Assembly (NCBI RefSeq): GCF_009811795.1
Contig: NZ_BLJE01000006.1
Span: 152,871 to 216,870 of the forward strand
Direction: 5' to 3'
Length of the DNA: 64,000 nucleotides
Source of the DNA: Litoreibacter roseus
GTDB taxonomy: Bacteria > Pseudomonadota > Alphaproteobacteria > Rhodobacterales > Rhodobacteraceae
This document shows positions 36,523 to 44,825 of the stretch, piece after piece. The notes below the pieces were generated by a model. That model worked only from the letters and a program-made list of their open reading frames with translations, made no database searches and was not told the origin of the DNA. The position numbers and the translations under genes are program-made. How positions within the stretch are numbered: the first letter of the stretch is position 1; each line of letters opens with the position of its first letter.

Positions 36523-37140
36523 TCAGTGCGCCTGAGGTTGAAAGAGCAGCTTCACATAAGATCGGAACATCCGCACCTGTCTGCCTGTCGCTTCGGGATC
36601 ACTGAGGGACTTCGACAAAACGATGCCACCTTCAACGACGGCCAGTAGCATGTCGGCCAGATCATCCAGATTGACGGGATCCCGTGGAGGTGAGAAGGCC
36701 GCAACATCGTCAAACATCTTACGAAAAAAGAATCGCCAGCGGAGCATGGCGTTTTCATTCAGTTTCCGCACATCCCGGTTGAACGCGCGCTCGTTGTAAG
36801 CGGCGGCGGCAACAAGACAGCCCGGATGGCCATTGGGAATGTCTTCCAAGACCTCCGCCAGCATTTTCAGCCCAACAAGCATTGCCTGGAGAGGATCATC
36901 CGTGAGCTCCCGTGCGCGTCCGAAGATATCGTCGAACAGCTGGTCCTCAGCGTCGATGTAGCGTTGTAGCAATGCCAGCGCGAGCGCGTTCTTGTCGGGG
37001 AAGTGGTAGAAGAAACCGCTCTTGGTGATATGCGCACCGGCCACGATCTCGTCGATCGAGGTCGCCTCAAACCCTTTCGCAAGAACGGCGTCCGCCGCGA
37101 TATCGAGCAGACGTGTGCGCGTCTCGTTTGCCTTTGCCAT
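36523..37140 (-). CDS. TetR/AcrR family transcriptional regulator
   Basis: A 205-residue repressor-type protein. The helix-turn-helix reads FEATSIDEIVAGAHITKSGFFYHFPDKNALALAL (in two parts: FEATSIDEIVAGAHITKS and GFFYHFPDK). The C-terminal ligand domain has PGCLVAAAAYNERAF, typical of TetR_C groups. The ATG at 37140 is chosen; the frame continues upstream to 37356, but that part covers the operator repeats and has no family residues. It is divergent from a homocysteine S-methyltransferase gene, its likely target. Confidence 0.9.
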   Translation of the reverse strand: MAKANETRTRLLDIAADAVLAKGFEATSIDEIVAGAHITKSGFFYHFPDKNALALALLQRYIDAEDQLFDDIFGRARELTDDPLQAMLVGLKMLAEVLEDIPNGHPGCLVAAAAYNERAFNRDVRKLNENAMLRWRFFFRKMFDDVAAFSPPRDPVNLDDLADMLLAVVEGGIVLSKSLSDPEATGRQVRMFRSYVKLLFQPQAH

Positions 37141-37159
37141 CGGCCAGCCCCCAAATTCG

Positions 37160-37275
37160 CTGTACCGCAAGTACAGTTTTTCCCGGATTTCCAGAATGCC
37201 GCATGTCAGCGCGCTGCGTAATCGGCTGATTTTAAAAGAAATTCCGTAAGCGCATTTGAGTATACCGCAAGCGCA
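37160..37275. promoter_or_regulatory. Repeated operator-like elements between TetR and methyltransferase genes
   Basis: A perfect dyad CTGTAC-cgcaa-GTACAG spans 37160-37176. Two related direct elements follow near 37246-37256 (CCGTAAGCGCA) and 37262-37272 (CCGCAAGCGCA). All three share a CCG(C/T)AAG core. Their place in the divergent promoter region suggests binding sites for the adjacent TetR protein. Confidence 0.5.
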
Positions 37276-37333
37276 CTGGTTCTGGAAGGGCCGCCTGCGA
37301 CATACCAGCGCTGTATAAATTTGGAGAGTAGAT

Positions 37334-38290
37334 ATGACTTTGACACCTAGACTCAACGCCTTGATCAGAAGTGAGCAGCCTTACCTGACAGATGGCGGGT
37401 TCGAGACCTCAATGCTGTTTCATGAAGGGTTTGACCTGCCGCATTTTGCCGCTTTCACCATCATGGGGAAGGCCGCTGGTCTCGCGGCGATGGACCGGTA
37501 TTTCACCCGGTTTGTCGAAATCGCGGCCAAGCACAAGCGCGGCTATGTCCTTGATACCAACACCTGGCGCGCCGGTGCGGCGTGGGCCCCCGCGCTTGGG
37601 CTCAGCACGACCGAGATGAAATCTGTCAATGCGGATGCTGTGTCTTGGGCGCGGTCGTTTCGACTGCGGTGGGAAAGCCGGACGTTGCCCATTGTGATTA
37701 ACGGCATCGTGGGCCCCGCAGGCGACGGCTATATTGCAACCGACGCGCTGTCGGCAGGTGCTGCACAGGACACGCACGCACCCCAGATCCATGCATTGGC
37801 GGGGGCGGGGGTGGACATGATCTCTGCGCTGACGATCACCAACGCGCCGGAGGCGGTCGGCATCGTGCGCGCTGCGGCAGCCGCTCATATACCGGTGGTG
37901 ATCTCGTTCACCCTCGAAACGGACGGCAGGCTGCCATCGGGGCAGACGTTGGCTGATGCGATTATGGAGGTTGATGAGGCGACCAGGAAGGGTCCGCTTT
38001 ACTACATGATCAACTGCGCGCATCCGGATCATTTCAGCGACGTAGTCTCCGAAGACGCGGCTTGGCTGGCGCGGATCGGGGGTGTGCGGGCCAATGCCTC
38101 TCGCCTCAGTCACGCCGAGCTGGACGCATGCGAGACATTGGACGACGGGAACCCGGAAGAATTTGGACATCAGCACGCTGAACTGGCGCGTCTGTTGCCC
38201 AGTCTGAAAGTGGTGGGCGGCTGTTGCGGCACCGACCATCGCCATGTGGGCTGCGTTGCAGACCACCTCAATGCGCCCAAGGCGGCGTAA
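37334..38290 (+). CDS. Homocysteine S-methyltransferase family protein
   Basis: A 318-residue TIM-barrel methyltransferase. Zinc ligands are visible as Cys228 in MINCAHPDHF and Cys297-Cys298 in VVGGCCGTDHRH; the N terminus DGGFETSMLF is a variant of the family's DGGxGTxL. Such enzymes move a methyl group from S-methylmethionine or betaine-type donors to homocysteine. Control by the divergent TetR regulator is likely. The downstream secreted protein gene, 28 bases away, is probably co-transcribed. Confidence 0.87.
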   Translation: MTLTPRLNALIRSEQPYLTDGGFETSMLFHEGFDLPHFAAFTIMGKAAGLAAMDRYFTRFVEIAAKHKRGYVLDTNTWRAGAAWAPALGLSTTEMKSVNADAVSWARSFRLRWESRTLPIVINGIVGPAGDGYIATDALSAGAAQDTHAPQIHALAGAGVDMISALTITNAPEAVGIVRAAAAAHIPVVISFTLETDGRLPSGQTLADAIMEVDEATRKGPLYYMINCAHPDHFSDVVSEDAAWLARIGGVRANASRLSHAELDACETLDDGNPEEFGHQHAELARLLPSLKVVGGCCGTDHRHVGCVADHLNAPKAA

Positions 38291-38318
38291 TTCCAAACCA
38301 AGCAAAGGAAGATTTACA

Positions 38319-38903
38319 ATGTTTACGAAATTTATGAGTACGGCCTCATTGATCGCCATGATCGCAACGCCGGTTTTTGCCGACCCGCCACATGATGCGT
38401 TCGATGTGGCGGAAGATCACACGAGCTTCTCCTTCGCGCCGGCGCCTGTCGATGCCGATGGGATGCCAGCCCACGGCAACCCGTTCGTCACGCAAGGCTA
38501 CATCTACCCCGCGGGCACGCTGAGTGGTGGTGAGGCCGGTGTACTGGAAAACGGAGATCCGGCCTATCCGGCGAAAGTTCTTGGCACATGGACGTGTGAC
38601 GGATGGTTTGTGGGCGACGCCATGCGGACCACATCTGGCACATGGCTGATCAGTCGTCAGGTCTTCGAATTCAAGGACGGTGATATCCTGATCAGCCAAG
38701 GTCCTGAGAAGGCGGATATCGGCGAAAGCTACGAGCGCCCAATCACGGGGGCCACTGGCGTGTTCGCCGAGAATGACGGAGATGTCACCCAGACGCTTCT
38801 GGGATTTACGGAGTTCATGGGCGTCAATGTCCGGTTCGAACTGGGCGATACCCAACATTCAGCGCGGATCGCATCGGAAAAGCATATGAGCACTGGGGGC
38901 TAA
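38319..38903 (+). CDS. Secreted protein resembling an allene-oxide-cyclase/dirigent barrel
   Basis: A 194-residue protein with a signal peptide (MFTKFMSTASLIAMIATPVFA). The mature part resembles the small beta-barrels of the allene oxide cyclase/dirigent group: RQVFEFKDGDILISQGPE followed by ITGATGVFAENDGDV, where family members have a GGTGxYxGAxGxV block. The similarity is judged by eye only. One cysteine lies in WTCDGWF. AAAGGAAGA precedes the ATG at 38319. It lies behind the methyltransferase gene and ends at a strong terminator. Confidence 0.6.
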   Translation: MFTKFMSTASLIAMIATPVFADPPHDAFDVAEDHTSFSFAPAPVDADGMPAHGNPFVTQGYIYPAGTLSGGEAGVLENGDPAYPAKVLGTWTCDGWFVGDAMRTTSGTWLISRQVFEFKDGDILISQGPEKADIGESYERPITGATGVFAENDGDVTQTLLGFTEFMGVNVRFELGDTQHSARIASEKHMSTGG

Positions 38904-38935
38904 TATCTCATCACTGAAACGGTGTTCGGCCAAAG

Positions 38936-38967
38936 GCGGGGCGGGGTAAGGCGCCGCCCCGCTTTTT
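38936..38967 (+). terminator. Terminator after the secreted-protein gene
   Basis: A GC-rich stem (about nine pairs, 38936-38944 with 38954-38962) is followed by five T at 38963-38967. It closes the methyltransferase transcription unit and isolates the rpsB promoter. Confidence 0.8.
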
Positions 38968-39017
38968 CTGCCGTAATTCGAGGCTAAACCTTCTGCGCGG
39001 GTTCGGTCAGAATAGGC

Positions 39018-39046
39018 TTGCAGGGCAGGGCCAACTGCCCTATACG
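39018..39046 (+). promoter_or_regulatory. rpsB promoter
   Basis: TTGCAG (39018-39023) and TATACG (39041-39046) are separated by exactly 17 bases. This is a good match to the housekeeping promoter as found before ribosomal genes in this group. It predicts a transcript start near 39053 and a leader of about 110 bases. Confidence 0.65.
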
Positions 39047-39052
39047 GCGCGC

Positions 39053-39162
39053 ACTTCACAGGCGGGGTCGGGCCCTCGCGGGGAGACATCCCGCAGACGT
39101 CCACCGGTTGAGCGCATGCTCTGAAAGCCCCGCCGAGGCATAAACCGGAAAGGAAACGGATA
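39053..39162 (+). promoter_or_regulatory. Structured rpsB leader, possible S2 autoregulation site
   Basis: CCGGTT at 39104-39109 is complementary to AACCGG at 39143-39148, which ends one base before the AAGGA ribosome binding site. The enclosed part folds into GAGC-GCAT-GCTC (39110-39121) and a second short GC stem around 39127-39139, forming a three-way junction. A separate stem lies at about 39078-39094. Such a leader could let S2 block its own translation; that role is inference. Confidence 0.4.
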
Positions 39163-40032
39163 ATGGCGCTGCCTGAATTCTCGCTGCGTCAGCTCTTGGA
39201 AGCTGGCGTTCACTTTGGTCACCAGACCCAACGTTGGAACCCCCGGATGGAGTCGTATATTTACGGCGCCAAGAACGGTATCCACATCATGGACCTCACT
39301 CAGACGGTTCCGATGCTCGATCAAGCGTTGCAAGTCGTGCGTGACACCACCGCGAAAGGCGGCCGCGTTCTGTTCGTCGGCACCAAGCGTCAGGCGCAAC
39401 GCCCGGTCGCAGATGCCGCCGAGAAGTGCGCGCAGTATTACATGAACCACCGCTGGCTGGGCGGCACGCTGACCAACTGGAAAACCGTGTCTAACTCCAT
39501 CAGCCGTCTCAAGCAGATTGATGAGGCGATGGAAACCGGCGCGGAAGGCCTGACCAAGAAAGAGCGCTTGGGCATGGAACGTGATCAGACCAAATTGCAG
39601 GCATCCCTTGGTGGGATCCGCGAAATGGGCGGTATTCCGGACCTGTTGTTCGTTATCGACGTGAACAAGGAAGATCTGGCAATTGCGGAAGCCCGCAAGC
39701 TGGGTATTCCCGTGATCGCTGTCGTGGACAGCAACTGCTCGCCTGATGGTGTCGATTATATCATTCCCGGGAATGATGACGCTGCACGCGCCATTGGTCT
39801 TTACTGCGACCTTGTCGCCCGTGCGGCGCTGGACGGCATGTCCGCGCAGATGGGTGCGGCTGGTGTTGATATCGGTGCCATGGAAGACGCGCCGATCGAG
39901 GAAGCGATTGAAGAGCCTGCAACTGTGCAAGCCGATCAGCCGATCTCCGACGAGGCCGTGTCCAACGACGTTGTCGGCAAAGAAGGCGTGCTTGATATCG
40001 AAAGCACCAAAGAGACCAAAGCTGACGCATAA
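39163..40032 (+). CDS. rpsB: 30S ribosomal protein S2
   Basis: Small-subunit protein of 289 residues. The N terminus [20 protein letters not shown] and the block [15 protein letters not shown] are the S2 signatures, followed by [12 protein letters not shown] and [19 protein letters not shown]. Compared with the roughly 240-residue enterobacterial form there is an acidic C-terminal tail of about 45 residues, usual in Alphaproteobacteria. The start has AAGGA nine bases upstream. It is followed by tsf after 63 bases, the common S2/EF-Ts arrangement. Confidence 0.98.
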   Translation: MALPEFSLRQLLEAGVHFGHQTQRWNPRMESYIYGAKNGIHIMDLTQTVPMLDQALQVVRDTTAKGGRVLFVGTKRQAQRPVADAAEKCAQYYMNHRWLGGTLTNWKTVSNSISRLKQIDEAMETGAEGLTKKERLGMERDQTKLQASLGGIREMGGIPDLLFVIDVNKEDLAIAEARKLGIPVIAVVDSNCSPDGVDYIIPGNDDAARAIGLYCDLVARAALDGMSAQMGAAGVDIGAMEDAPIEEAIEEPATVQADQPISDEAVSNDVVGKEGVLDIESTKETKADA

Positions 40033-40095
40033 CTGTTACCCGGGGCTGGTTTAGCCATCTCCGGGCACATTCCAGACAAGACAGGAGACCATAGG

Positions 40096-40968
40096 ATGGC
40101 GATTACCGCTGCAATGGTGAAAGAACTGCGTGATACGACTGGCGCAGGCATGATGGATGCCAAAAAGGCACTGACAGAAAACGACGGCGACATGGACGCA
40201 GCGGTTGACTGGCTGCGCACAAAGGGCCTTGCGAAAGCGGCGAAGAAATCCGGTCGCACCGCAGCTGAAGGTCTGGTTGCTGTCAAGGTTGAGGGCGGCA
40301 AGGGCGTCGCGGTCGAGGTGAACTCCGAAACAGATTTCGTGGCCAAGAACGCTGAGTTTCAGACAATGGTTTCGGACATTGCCGATGCCGCGATCAAGGC
40401 AGACGATGTCGAAGCCCTGAAGGCCGCTGACATGGGCGGGAAGTCCGTTGAGGCCACGATCACGGATAAGATCGCTACGATCGGTGAAAACCTGTCTTTG
40501 CGCCGCATGGCAACGCTCGAAGGTGCGTCGGTGGTGTCTTACGTGCACAATGCGGCAGCGCCCGGTATGGGCAAGATCGGTGTCCTGGTCGCGCTGTCCG
40601 GGGACAACGAGGCGTTCGGCAAGCAGGTCGCGATGCACGTGGCCGCTGTTAACCCGGCGTCTCTCAGCGAAGACGATCTGGACCCTGCGCTGGTCGAGCG
40701 TGAGAAAACCGTTCTGACCGAGCAGGCCCGCGAAAGCGGCAAGCCTGACGCGGTGATCGAAAAGATGATCGTGGGCCGGATGAAGAAGTTCTTGGGCGAG
40801 GTTACTCTTCTGGGACAGTCTTTCGTCGTCAATCCCGACCTAACCGTTGAAGCGGCCGCGAAAGAGGCAGGTGTTGAGATTGTTGGCTACACCCGTCTCG
40901 AAGTGGGTGAGGGGATTGAGAAGAAAGAAGAAAACTTCGCCGAGGAAGTGGCCGCACAGCTAAGGTGA
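40096..40968 (+). CDS. tsf: Elongation factor Ts
   Basis: Nucleotide-exchange factor for EF-Tu, 290 residues. The UBA-like N-terminal domain contains [16 protein letters not shown], and the Tu-contact motif SETDFVAKN is present. The C-terminal half has the coiled-coil insertion and dimer region usual for the family. AGGAGACCATAGG precedes the ATG. It is co-transcribed with rpsB and followed by a strong terminator. Confidence 0.98.
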   Translation: MAITAAMVKELRDTTGAGMMDAKKALTENDGDMDAAVDWLRTKGLAKAAKKSGRTAAEGLVAVKVEGGKGVAVEVNSETDFVAKNAEFQTMVSDIADAAIKADDVEALKAADMGGKSVEATITDKIATIGENLSLRRMATLEGASVVSYVHNAAAPGMGKIGVLVALSGDNEAFGKQVAMHVAAVNPASLSEDDLDPALVEREKTVLTEQARESGKPDAVIEKMIVGRMKKFLGEVTLLGQSFVVNPDLTVEAAAKEAGVEIVGYTRLEVGEGIEKKEENFAEEVAAQLR

Positions 40969-40997
40969 GGTAGCCGCTTTAGGCATCGAAAATTTAG

Positions 40998-41021
40998 CGC
41001 CGCCCTTATGGGCGGCGTTTT
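40998..41021 (+). terminator. Terminator of the rpsB-tsf operon
   Basis: A perfect eight-pair stem (40998-41005 with 41010-41017) has a TTAT loop and is followed by TTTT. It lies 30 bases after the tsf stop. Confidence 0.85.
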
Positions 41022-41266
41022 CATGTCCGATGAGTGTTTCGCGAAGACGTGTGTTATGTACTGAAGTTCTACATAGGCAAGTATTAGCCTTCTCAAAGTC
41101 TTCGAGCCGCTCTGAGGCACGTATACCGTTCAAAACCTTTCTTCGGACCACTTAATTTCACTCAAATCTTCGAAATTCAGTCGTTGAAATCCCATGCCTT
41201 GGTCATGATTACGCCACGCCTAGACCTTATCGTCCCTTACTTACGTCTTTGTAGGGTGATTGGTTC

Positions 41267-42292
41267 GTGCCGAACTATGACATTTACATTCTGCCAGAAT
41301 CCGACATTACGATCAGTGGCGGTGAGCAACTTGACGGCGTAACGCAAGGCGACGGGTCCCACCTTGTTGGTGAAGTCATAACGCTGAACACCAACAATTG
41401 GCGGCCGATCAATATCACGGACAACAACACGGACTTTGCGGACAGTCAGGGCAGCAACCAGACGATCACAAACACCGAAACGATCGATGGCCAGACATTC
41501 GGGGCCGGAACGAATGTGGAGGCCGAATACGCCATCGTGGTATCGGATGGTACGAACACTTATACCGTGATTGCCTTCAACTTTTCGACCGGATCACCGG
41601 CATATGCCACAGTTGAGGCGTTGGCTTTCATCGGTCCGGTCGGGGGCTTTCCACCGGTCGGCGTCCCGCTCACTGTCATTTCCAGTCAGGAAGGGCCGAG
41701 CAACCCGGCCGAAGCACACGCGTCGCCCCCTTGCTTTACAACCGATACGCTCATCCAGACCCCTGAAGTTCCCCGATTTGTGCAGGATATCCGGGCCGGT
41801 GATCTGGTCGAGACGCAGACAGAGGGCCCCCAGCCCGTGCGGTGGGTCGGACGTGGGACATATGCGGCGCGTGGTCGGTTTGCGCCGATCTGTTTCAAGG
41901 CGGGGGTTTTGGGGAACACACGCGATCTCATTCTCTCTCCCCAGCACCGTATTCAGTTTGTCGGCTGGCAAGCGGAGTATCTTCTTGGCGAACCGGCCGG
42001 ACTTATTCCGGCCCATTGCTTTGTAAACGACGACAGCGTTCAACGAGTTGAGGGCGGCTTCGTGACTTACTTTCATCTGATGTTCGACGCGCATCAGATC
42101 ATTTTCTCCGAAGGTGTCGCGACCGAAAGCTATTTCGCCAGAGGTAAGGCGACAGCGCTCGGGGCGGCACAGGTCGCGGAGGAGTTGGCGGACCTCTTCC
42201 CGGAATGCTGTAAATTTATTGTGAGCGGGAAAACCATTCTTCCCAGCCTGAAGCCCTATGAAGCACGGGTCCTCCTGTCTTTGGCGTCATAA
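41267..42292 (+). CDS. Hint-domain (hedgehog/intein-type) protein
   Basis: A 341-residue protein. The first 150 residues are rich in Asn, Thr, Gly and Asp and resemble secreted repeat-type modules. A Hint domain follows: CFTTDTLIQTP starting at Cys156, VQDIRAGDLVET, LSPQHRI (223-229) and YFHLMFDAHQIIFSEG near the end. Bacterial Hint proteins of this type are common in Rhodobacterales; many are exported by type I systems, and their function is unknown. The start is a GTG with AGGGTGAT upstream. No export genes are adjacent. It lies in a small islet before tRNA-Ser. Confidence 0.87.
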   Translation: MPNYDIYILPESDITISGGEQLDGVTQGDGSHLVGEVITLNTNNWRPINITDNNTDFADSQGSNQTITNTETIDGQTFGAGTNVEAEYAIVVSDGTNTYTVIAFNFSTGSPAYATVEALAFIGPVGGFPPVGVPLTVISSQEGPSNPAEAHASPPCFTTDTLIQTPEVPRFVQDIRAGDLVETQTEGPQPVRWVGRGTYAARGRFAPICFKAGVLGNTRDLILSPQHRIQFVGWQAEYLLGEPAGLIPAHCFVNDDSVQRVEGGFVTYFHLMFDAHQIIFSEGVATESYFARGKATALGAAQVAEELADLFPECCKFIVSGKTILPSLKPYEARVLLSLAS

Positions 42293-42425
42293 GCGCGAAC
42301 GCGTAAGTATCGATATGTCGCGCGATGTCCGTGTCCGCCCCATTGACCGCTGGTGGGTCGTAAACTTCCAGTCAGATTAAACCGCCAGAGTGCCTTCAGC
42401 TTTTGAAACAGGCAGGAGAAGCGCT
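42293..42425. other. Non-coding stretch after the Hint gene
   Basis: About 130 bases with no terminator, repeat or promoter that I can support. It leads to a short ORF with a ribosome binding site. Confidence 0.3.
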
Positions 42426-42563
42426 ATGACAGACTTGAAGATAGATCCAAACATCAGCGGTCTCTCACAATTGGTTGTGGACGGTCTGACCGATGGGACA
42501 CGAGGTACGCCATTAGCAGCGCGATTGGCAAGATCTCACTTCCTGAGGGCTAGGCGACGTTGA
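42426..42563 (+). CDS. Short ORF, 45 residues, doubtful
   Basis: A 45-codon frame starting MTDLKIDPNISGLSQLVVDG and ending in an arginine-rich tail. GGAGAAG lies five bases before the ATG, which is the main support. The first 20 residues look protein-like; the tail does not, so the gene may be truncated or frameshifted. I recognise no family. Confidence 0.3.
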   Translation: MTDLKIDPNISGLSQLVVDGLTDGTRGTPLAARLARSHFLRARRR

Positions 42564-42670
42564 CCTCGCCGCGGTGGCCTCTTGGCGGTGCCCCTGTGGG
42601 CAATCCCCGACGATCAACTATCGCCGAGCTTTTCGAACAGCCCTGACACCCACCTAGTGCCGAGTGTAAC

Positions 42671-42697
42671 TGCCGTCCCTACGGGGGCGGCATTTCT
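42671..42697 (+). terminator. Terminator closing the Hint-gene segment
   Basis: A nine-pair stem with one G-T pair (42671-42679 with 42684-42692) has a TACG loop and is followed by TTTCTCTT. It serves plus-strand transcription from the Hint gene or the short ORF and faces the convergent LprI-like gene. Confidence 0.65.
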
Positions 42698-42710
42698 CTT
42701 GCGGCACGAC

Positions 42711-43310
42711 CTATTCACCGTAGCGTTCGGTCATTTCGTTCAGCATCCGCTTTAGTTCGCCCGTTCTACTTATTGTCACCGACTCAAGTTCGCTGAAAAA
42801 TACGTGCGGTGCCATGGAGCCTCCGTCAAACTCTGCGGCGGCAAATTCGGCTTGGGACTTGGCGTAGCTTTCCCAATTTTGTTGCGTAACTTTCAAAGTC
42901 GCAGCCTGCCGTTCATCCATCCAACCTGACTGCTCAAGTGCGATTATAGCACGTTCCATTTGCTGTCGCGCGACACTCGCCCGCTTTTCCGCTTCTAAAT
43001 TCATTTCAAGCTGTGTCATGTGAGTGCTGTCGACCACTTCAACAGCATTATCAACAAATGCCTCTTGCTGGGTTGTGAGAACGCGCAAGAACTGCTCGGA
43101 GCCGTCGCGAGCGTGCTTCGCAAGGTTCGGGTTTTTGCCAAGTGACTCGAGCCGTTCCATTACTTCTAGGATGAGTATGTTTTCTTCGAAGTTAGCTTTC
43201 CGTCTGGCAGCGGGTAAAAACCTATTAAGCCATTCTGTGCTTGCAGGCATGAACACTGACCGAAATAAGTCAGCGACGAAACCTAGGATAAACCCAATCA
43301 ACCATTCCAT
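42711..43310 (-). CDS. Membrane-anchored protein with LprI-like C-terminal domain
   Basis: A 199-residue protein. An N-terminal hydrophobic stretch (about 3-20) probably anchors it; a charged, helical middle part follows. Residues 110-195 follow the pattern of LprI (DUF1311), a lysozyme-inhibitor-like domain: QQNWESYAKSQAEFAAAEF, GGSMAP and ELESVTISRTGELKRML. The cysteines usually seen in that domain are absent (Cys before LxxLTxxR is replaced by SE). Function is unproven. It lies between the Hint gene and tRNA-Ser. Confidence 0.6.
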   Translation of the reverse strand: MEWLIGFILGFVADLFRSVFMPASTEWLNRFLPAARRKANFEENILILEVMERLESLGKNPNLAKHARDGSEQFLRVLTTQQEAFVDNAVEVVDSTHMTQLEMNLEAEKRASVARQQMERAIIALEQSGWMDERQAATLKVTQQNWESYAKSQAEFAAAEFDGGSMAPHVFFSELESVTISRTGELKRMLNEMTERYGE

Positions 43311-43561
43311 GTAACAACTCCGACAAGAAGACTTCGGGAAAATACTGGATCAGCTTTTCGGGGGCAACGCGTTGCAGGAAGCGCAGGCGACGGGCGGCGG
43401 CGCCGGGTGCGACATTTGCTAACGTTTCCGTGATCGAAAGGCGAGTCGTTTGTCCACCAGAATCCAAAGGCTAGTTAGGTGCAGAACGTGGACAGAACTT
43501 CGAGAATCTGGACCAGAAAATCCATAACTATTTGAAATTTCTATATAATATTGATTTATCG
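43311..43561. other. Unassigned DNA beside tRNA-Ser
   Basis: A 65-codon minus-strand frame (43270-43467) covers part of this stretch and contains protein-like residues (RRLRFLQRVAPEKLIQYFPE), but it overlaps the LprI-like gene start and matches no family I know. The part next to the tRNA (43524-43560) is very AT-rich compared with the surroundings. This may be the scar of an integrated element. Confidence 0.35.
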
Positions 43562-43651
43562 TGGCGGAGAGACAGGGATTCGAACCCTGGGTGGGCTTGC
43601 ACCCACAACGGTTTTCGAGACCGCCCCGTTCGACCACTCCGGCACCTCTCC
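43562..43651 (-). tRNA. tRNA-Ser (anticodon CGA)
   Basis: A 90-base class II tRNA with encoded CCA. The acceptor stem pairs 43645-43651 with the segment before the discriminator (one G-T pair). The anticodon loop reads CTCGAAA, giving anticodon CGA for codon UCG. A long variable arm (GTGGGTGCAAGCCCAC region) and GGTTCGAATCC T arm are present. Confidence 0.95.
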
Positions 43652-43680
43652 GCACCGCTGACATGTGATCAGGTGGCCGG

Positions 43681-43709
43681 GGTTTAGCGGGGGGCGGGGT
43701 GTCGTGCAA
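43681..43709 (-). promoter_or_regulatory. tRNA-Ser promoter
   Basis: On the minus strand TTGCAC (43704-43709) and TAAACC (43681-43686) are 17 bases apart, and the -10 element ends 30 bases before the mature tRNA. The form is like the other stable-RNA and ribosomal promoters in this window. Confidence 0.6.
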
Positions 43710-43834
43710 GCCCAAGAAAAGGGCCCAATGATCTATCCGTGTCATAAATCGGCAGATCACGGAGAATTTCGGACCTTTGGATTGCCTGAACGCGCACAGG
43801 GCCTTACGTTTCGGATAGGTTCAGGAGATCCCCT

Positions 43835-44659
43835 ATGCGTTTCATTTTCGCCCTAGCGACCGCTTTTGCGCTTTCGACATCCGCAAGCCTTGCAGATGCG
43901 GGCAGTATTACAGAGCGGTATTTCAAGGCCCTTCAGATGGAGGAGGTTTTCGAAATCCTTCAGGAAGAAGGCATCGCAGGCGGTGTGGAGATGGCAGAAG
44001 GGGATCCCGAAATTACATCCTCGCCCGCATGGATCAGCCGCTTGGAGGCGGTCTATTCGAAGGACGCGATGAACCAAGCGTTCCGTGATGCAATGGATGA
44101 GGTGGCTCAGGTTGAGCTGGCCGAAGATGCTGTGGCATTTTTCGAAACGGATCTGGGTCAGCGGATCGTTCGGATCGAGTTGGATGCGCGGACTGCGTTA
44201 GGCGACGAGGCTGTCGAAGAGGCCGCGCGCGAAACGGCCAAGCAGATGGTGCGCGAGGATCCTATCCGCGTCACGCTCTATGACAAATTCATCAATGTGA
44301 ACAACCTGGTCGACAGCAATGTGGCGGGCGCCTTGAATGCCAATCTTGCATTTTACCGCGGGCTGGCGACATCGCCTACCTATGCGGAAGGAATGACCGA
44401 AGGCTTCATACTCAGCACCGTTTGGGCGCAAGAGCCTGAGATCCGCGCTGACATGGAAGACTGGACCCGCAACTTCTCGACCCTCGCGTATTCTGCGCTT
44501 ACGGACGCTGAATTGAAGGAATATATCGCGATTTCAGAGACCCCATCCGGGCAGAAACTGAATACGATCCTTTTCACCGGGTTCGACAAGGTCTTCGAGC
44601 GTCAAAGCTATGAACTGGGTCGTGCCACGGCAGAGTTCCGGGCGGGCGAAGACACCTGA
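43835..44659 (+). CDS. DUF2059 domain secreted protein
   Basis: A 274-residue protein with a signal peptide (MRFIFALATAFALSTSASLADA). The C-terminal DUF2059 domain is seen in FSTLAYSALTDAELKEYIAISETPSGQKLNTI; an earlier half repeats a related pattern (FFETDLGQRIVRIELDAR). The family function is not established. AGGAGA precedes the start. It is a single gene between tRNA-Ser and the L21 promoter. Confidence 0.8.
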   Translation: MRFIFALATAFALSTSASLADAGSITERYFKALQMEEVFEILQEEGIAGGVEMAEGDPEITSSPAWISRLEAVYSKDAMNQAFRDAMDEVAQVELAEDAVAFFETDLGQRIVRIELDARTALGDEAVEEAARETAKQMVREDPIRVTLYDKFINVNNLVDSNVAGALNANLAFYRGLATSPTYAEGMTEGFILSTVWAQEPEIRADMEDWTRNFSTLAYSALTDAELKEYIAISETPSGQKLNTILFTGFDKVFERQSYELGRATAEFRAGEDT

Positions 44660-44669
44660 GTAATCCCTG

Positions 44670-44698
44670 TTGACACAGGCGCTGTTCTACCGCATACG
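44670..44698 (+). promoter_or_regulatory. rplU-rpmA promoter candidate
   Basis: TTGACA (44670-44675) is a perfect -35 element; 17 bases later comes CATACG (44693-44698), close to the TATACG of the rpsB promoter. It predicts a leader of about 120 bases, which contains a perfect six-pair dyad at 44706-44720. Confidence 0.55.
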
Positions 44699-44825
44699 CG
44701 CGCTCTCGACATGATGTCGACCAGATGAAACTTCGTCCCGATCCGGGGGCGCGCTGTCCGAGGTGGCTACGGCCGAAACACCCAAACGGGGACCGCAGGA
44801 TGCGAAAAACGAAAAGGTAAGCGAT

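Noticed and set aside
43270..43467. 65-codon minus-strand frame beside tRNA-Ser as a gene
   Set aside because: It overlaps the start of the LprI-like gene, has no clear ribosome binding site and matches no family; kept only as unassigned DNA.
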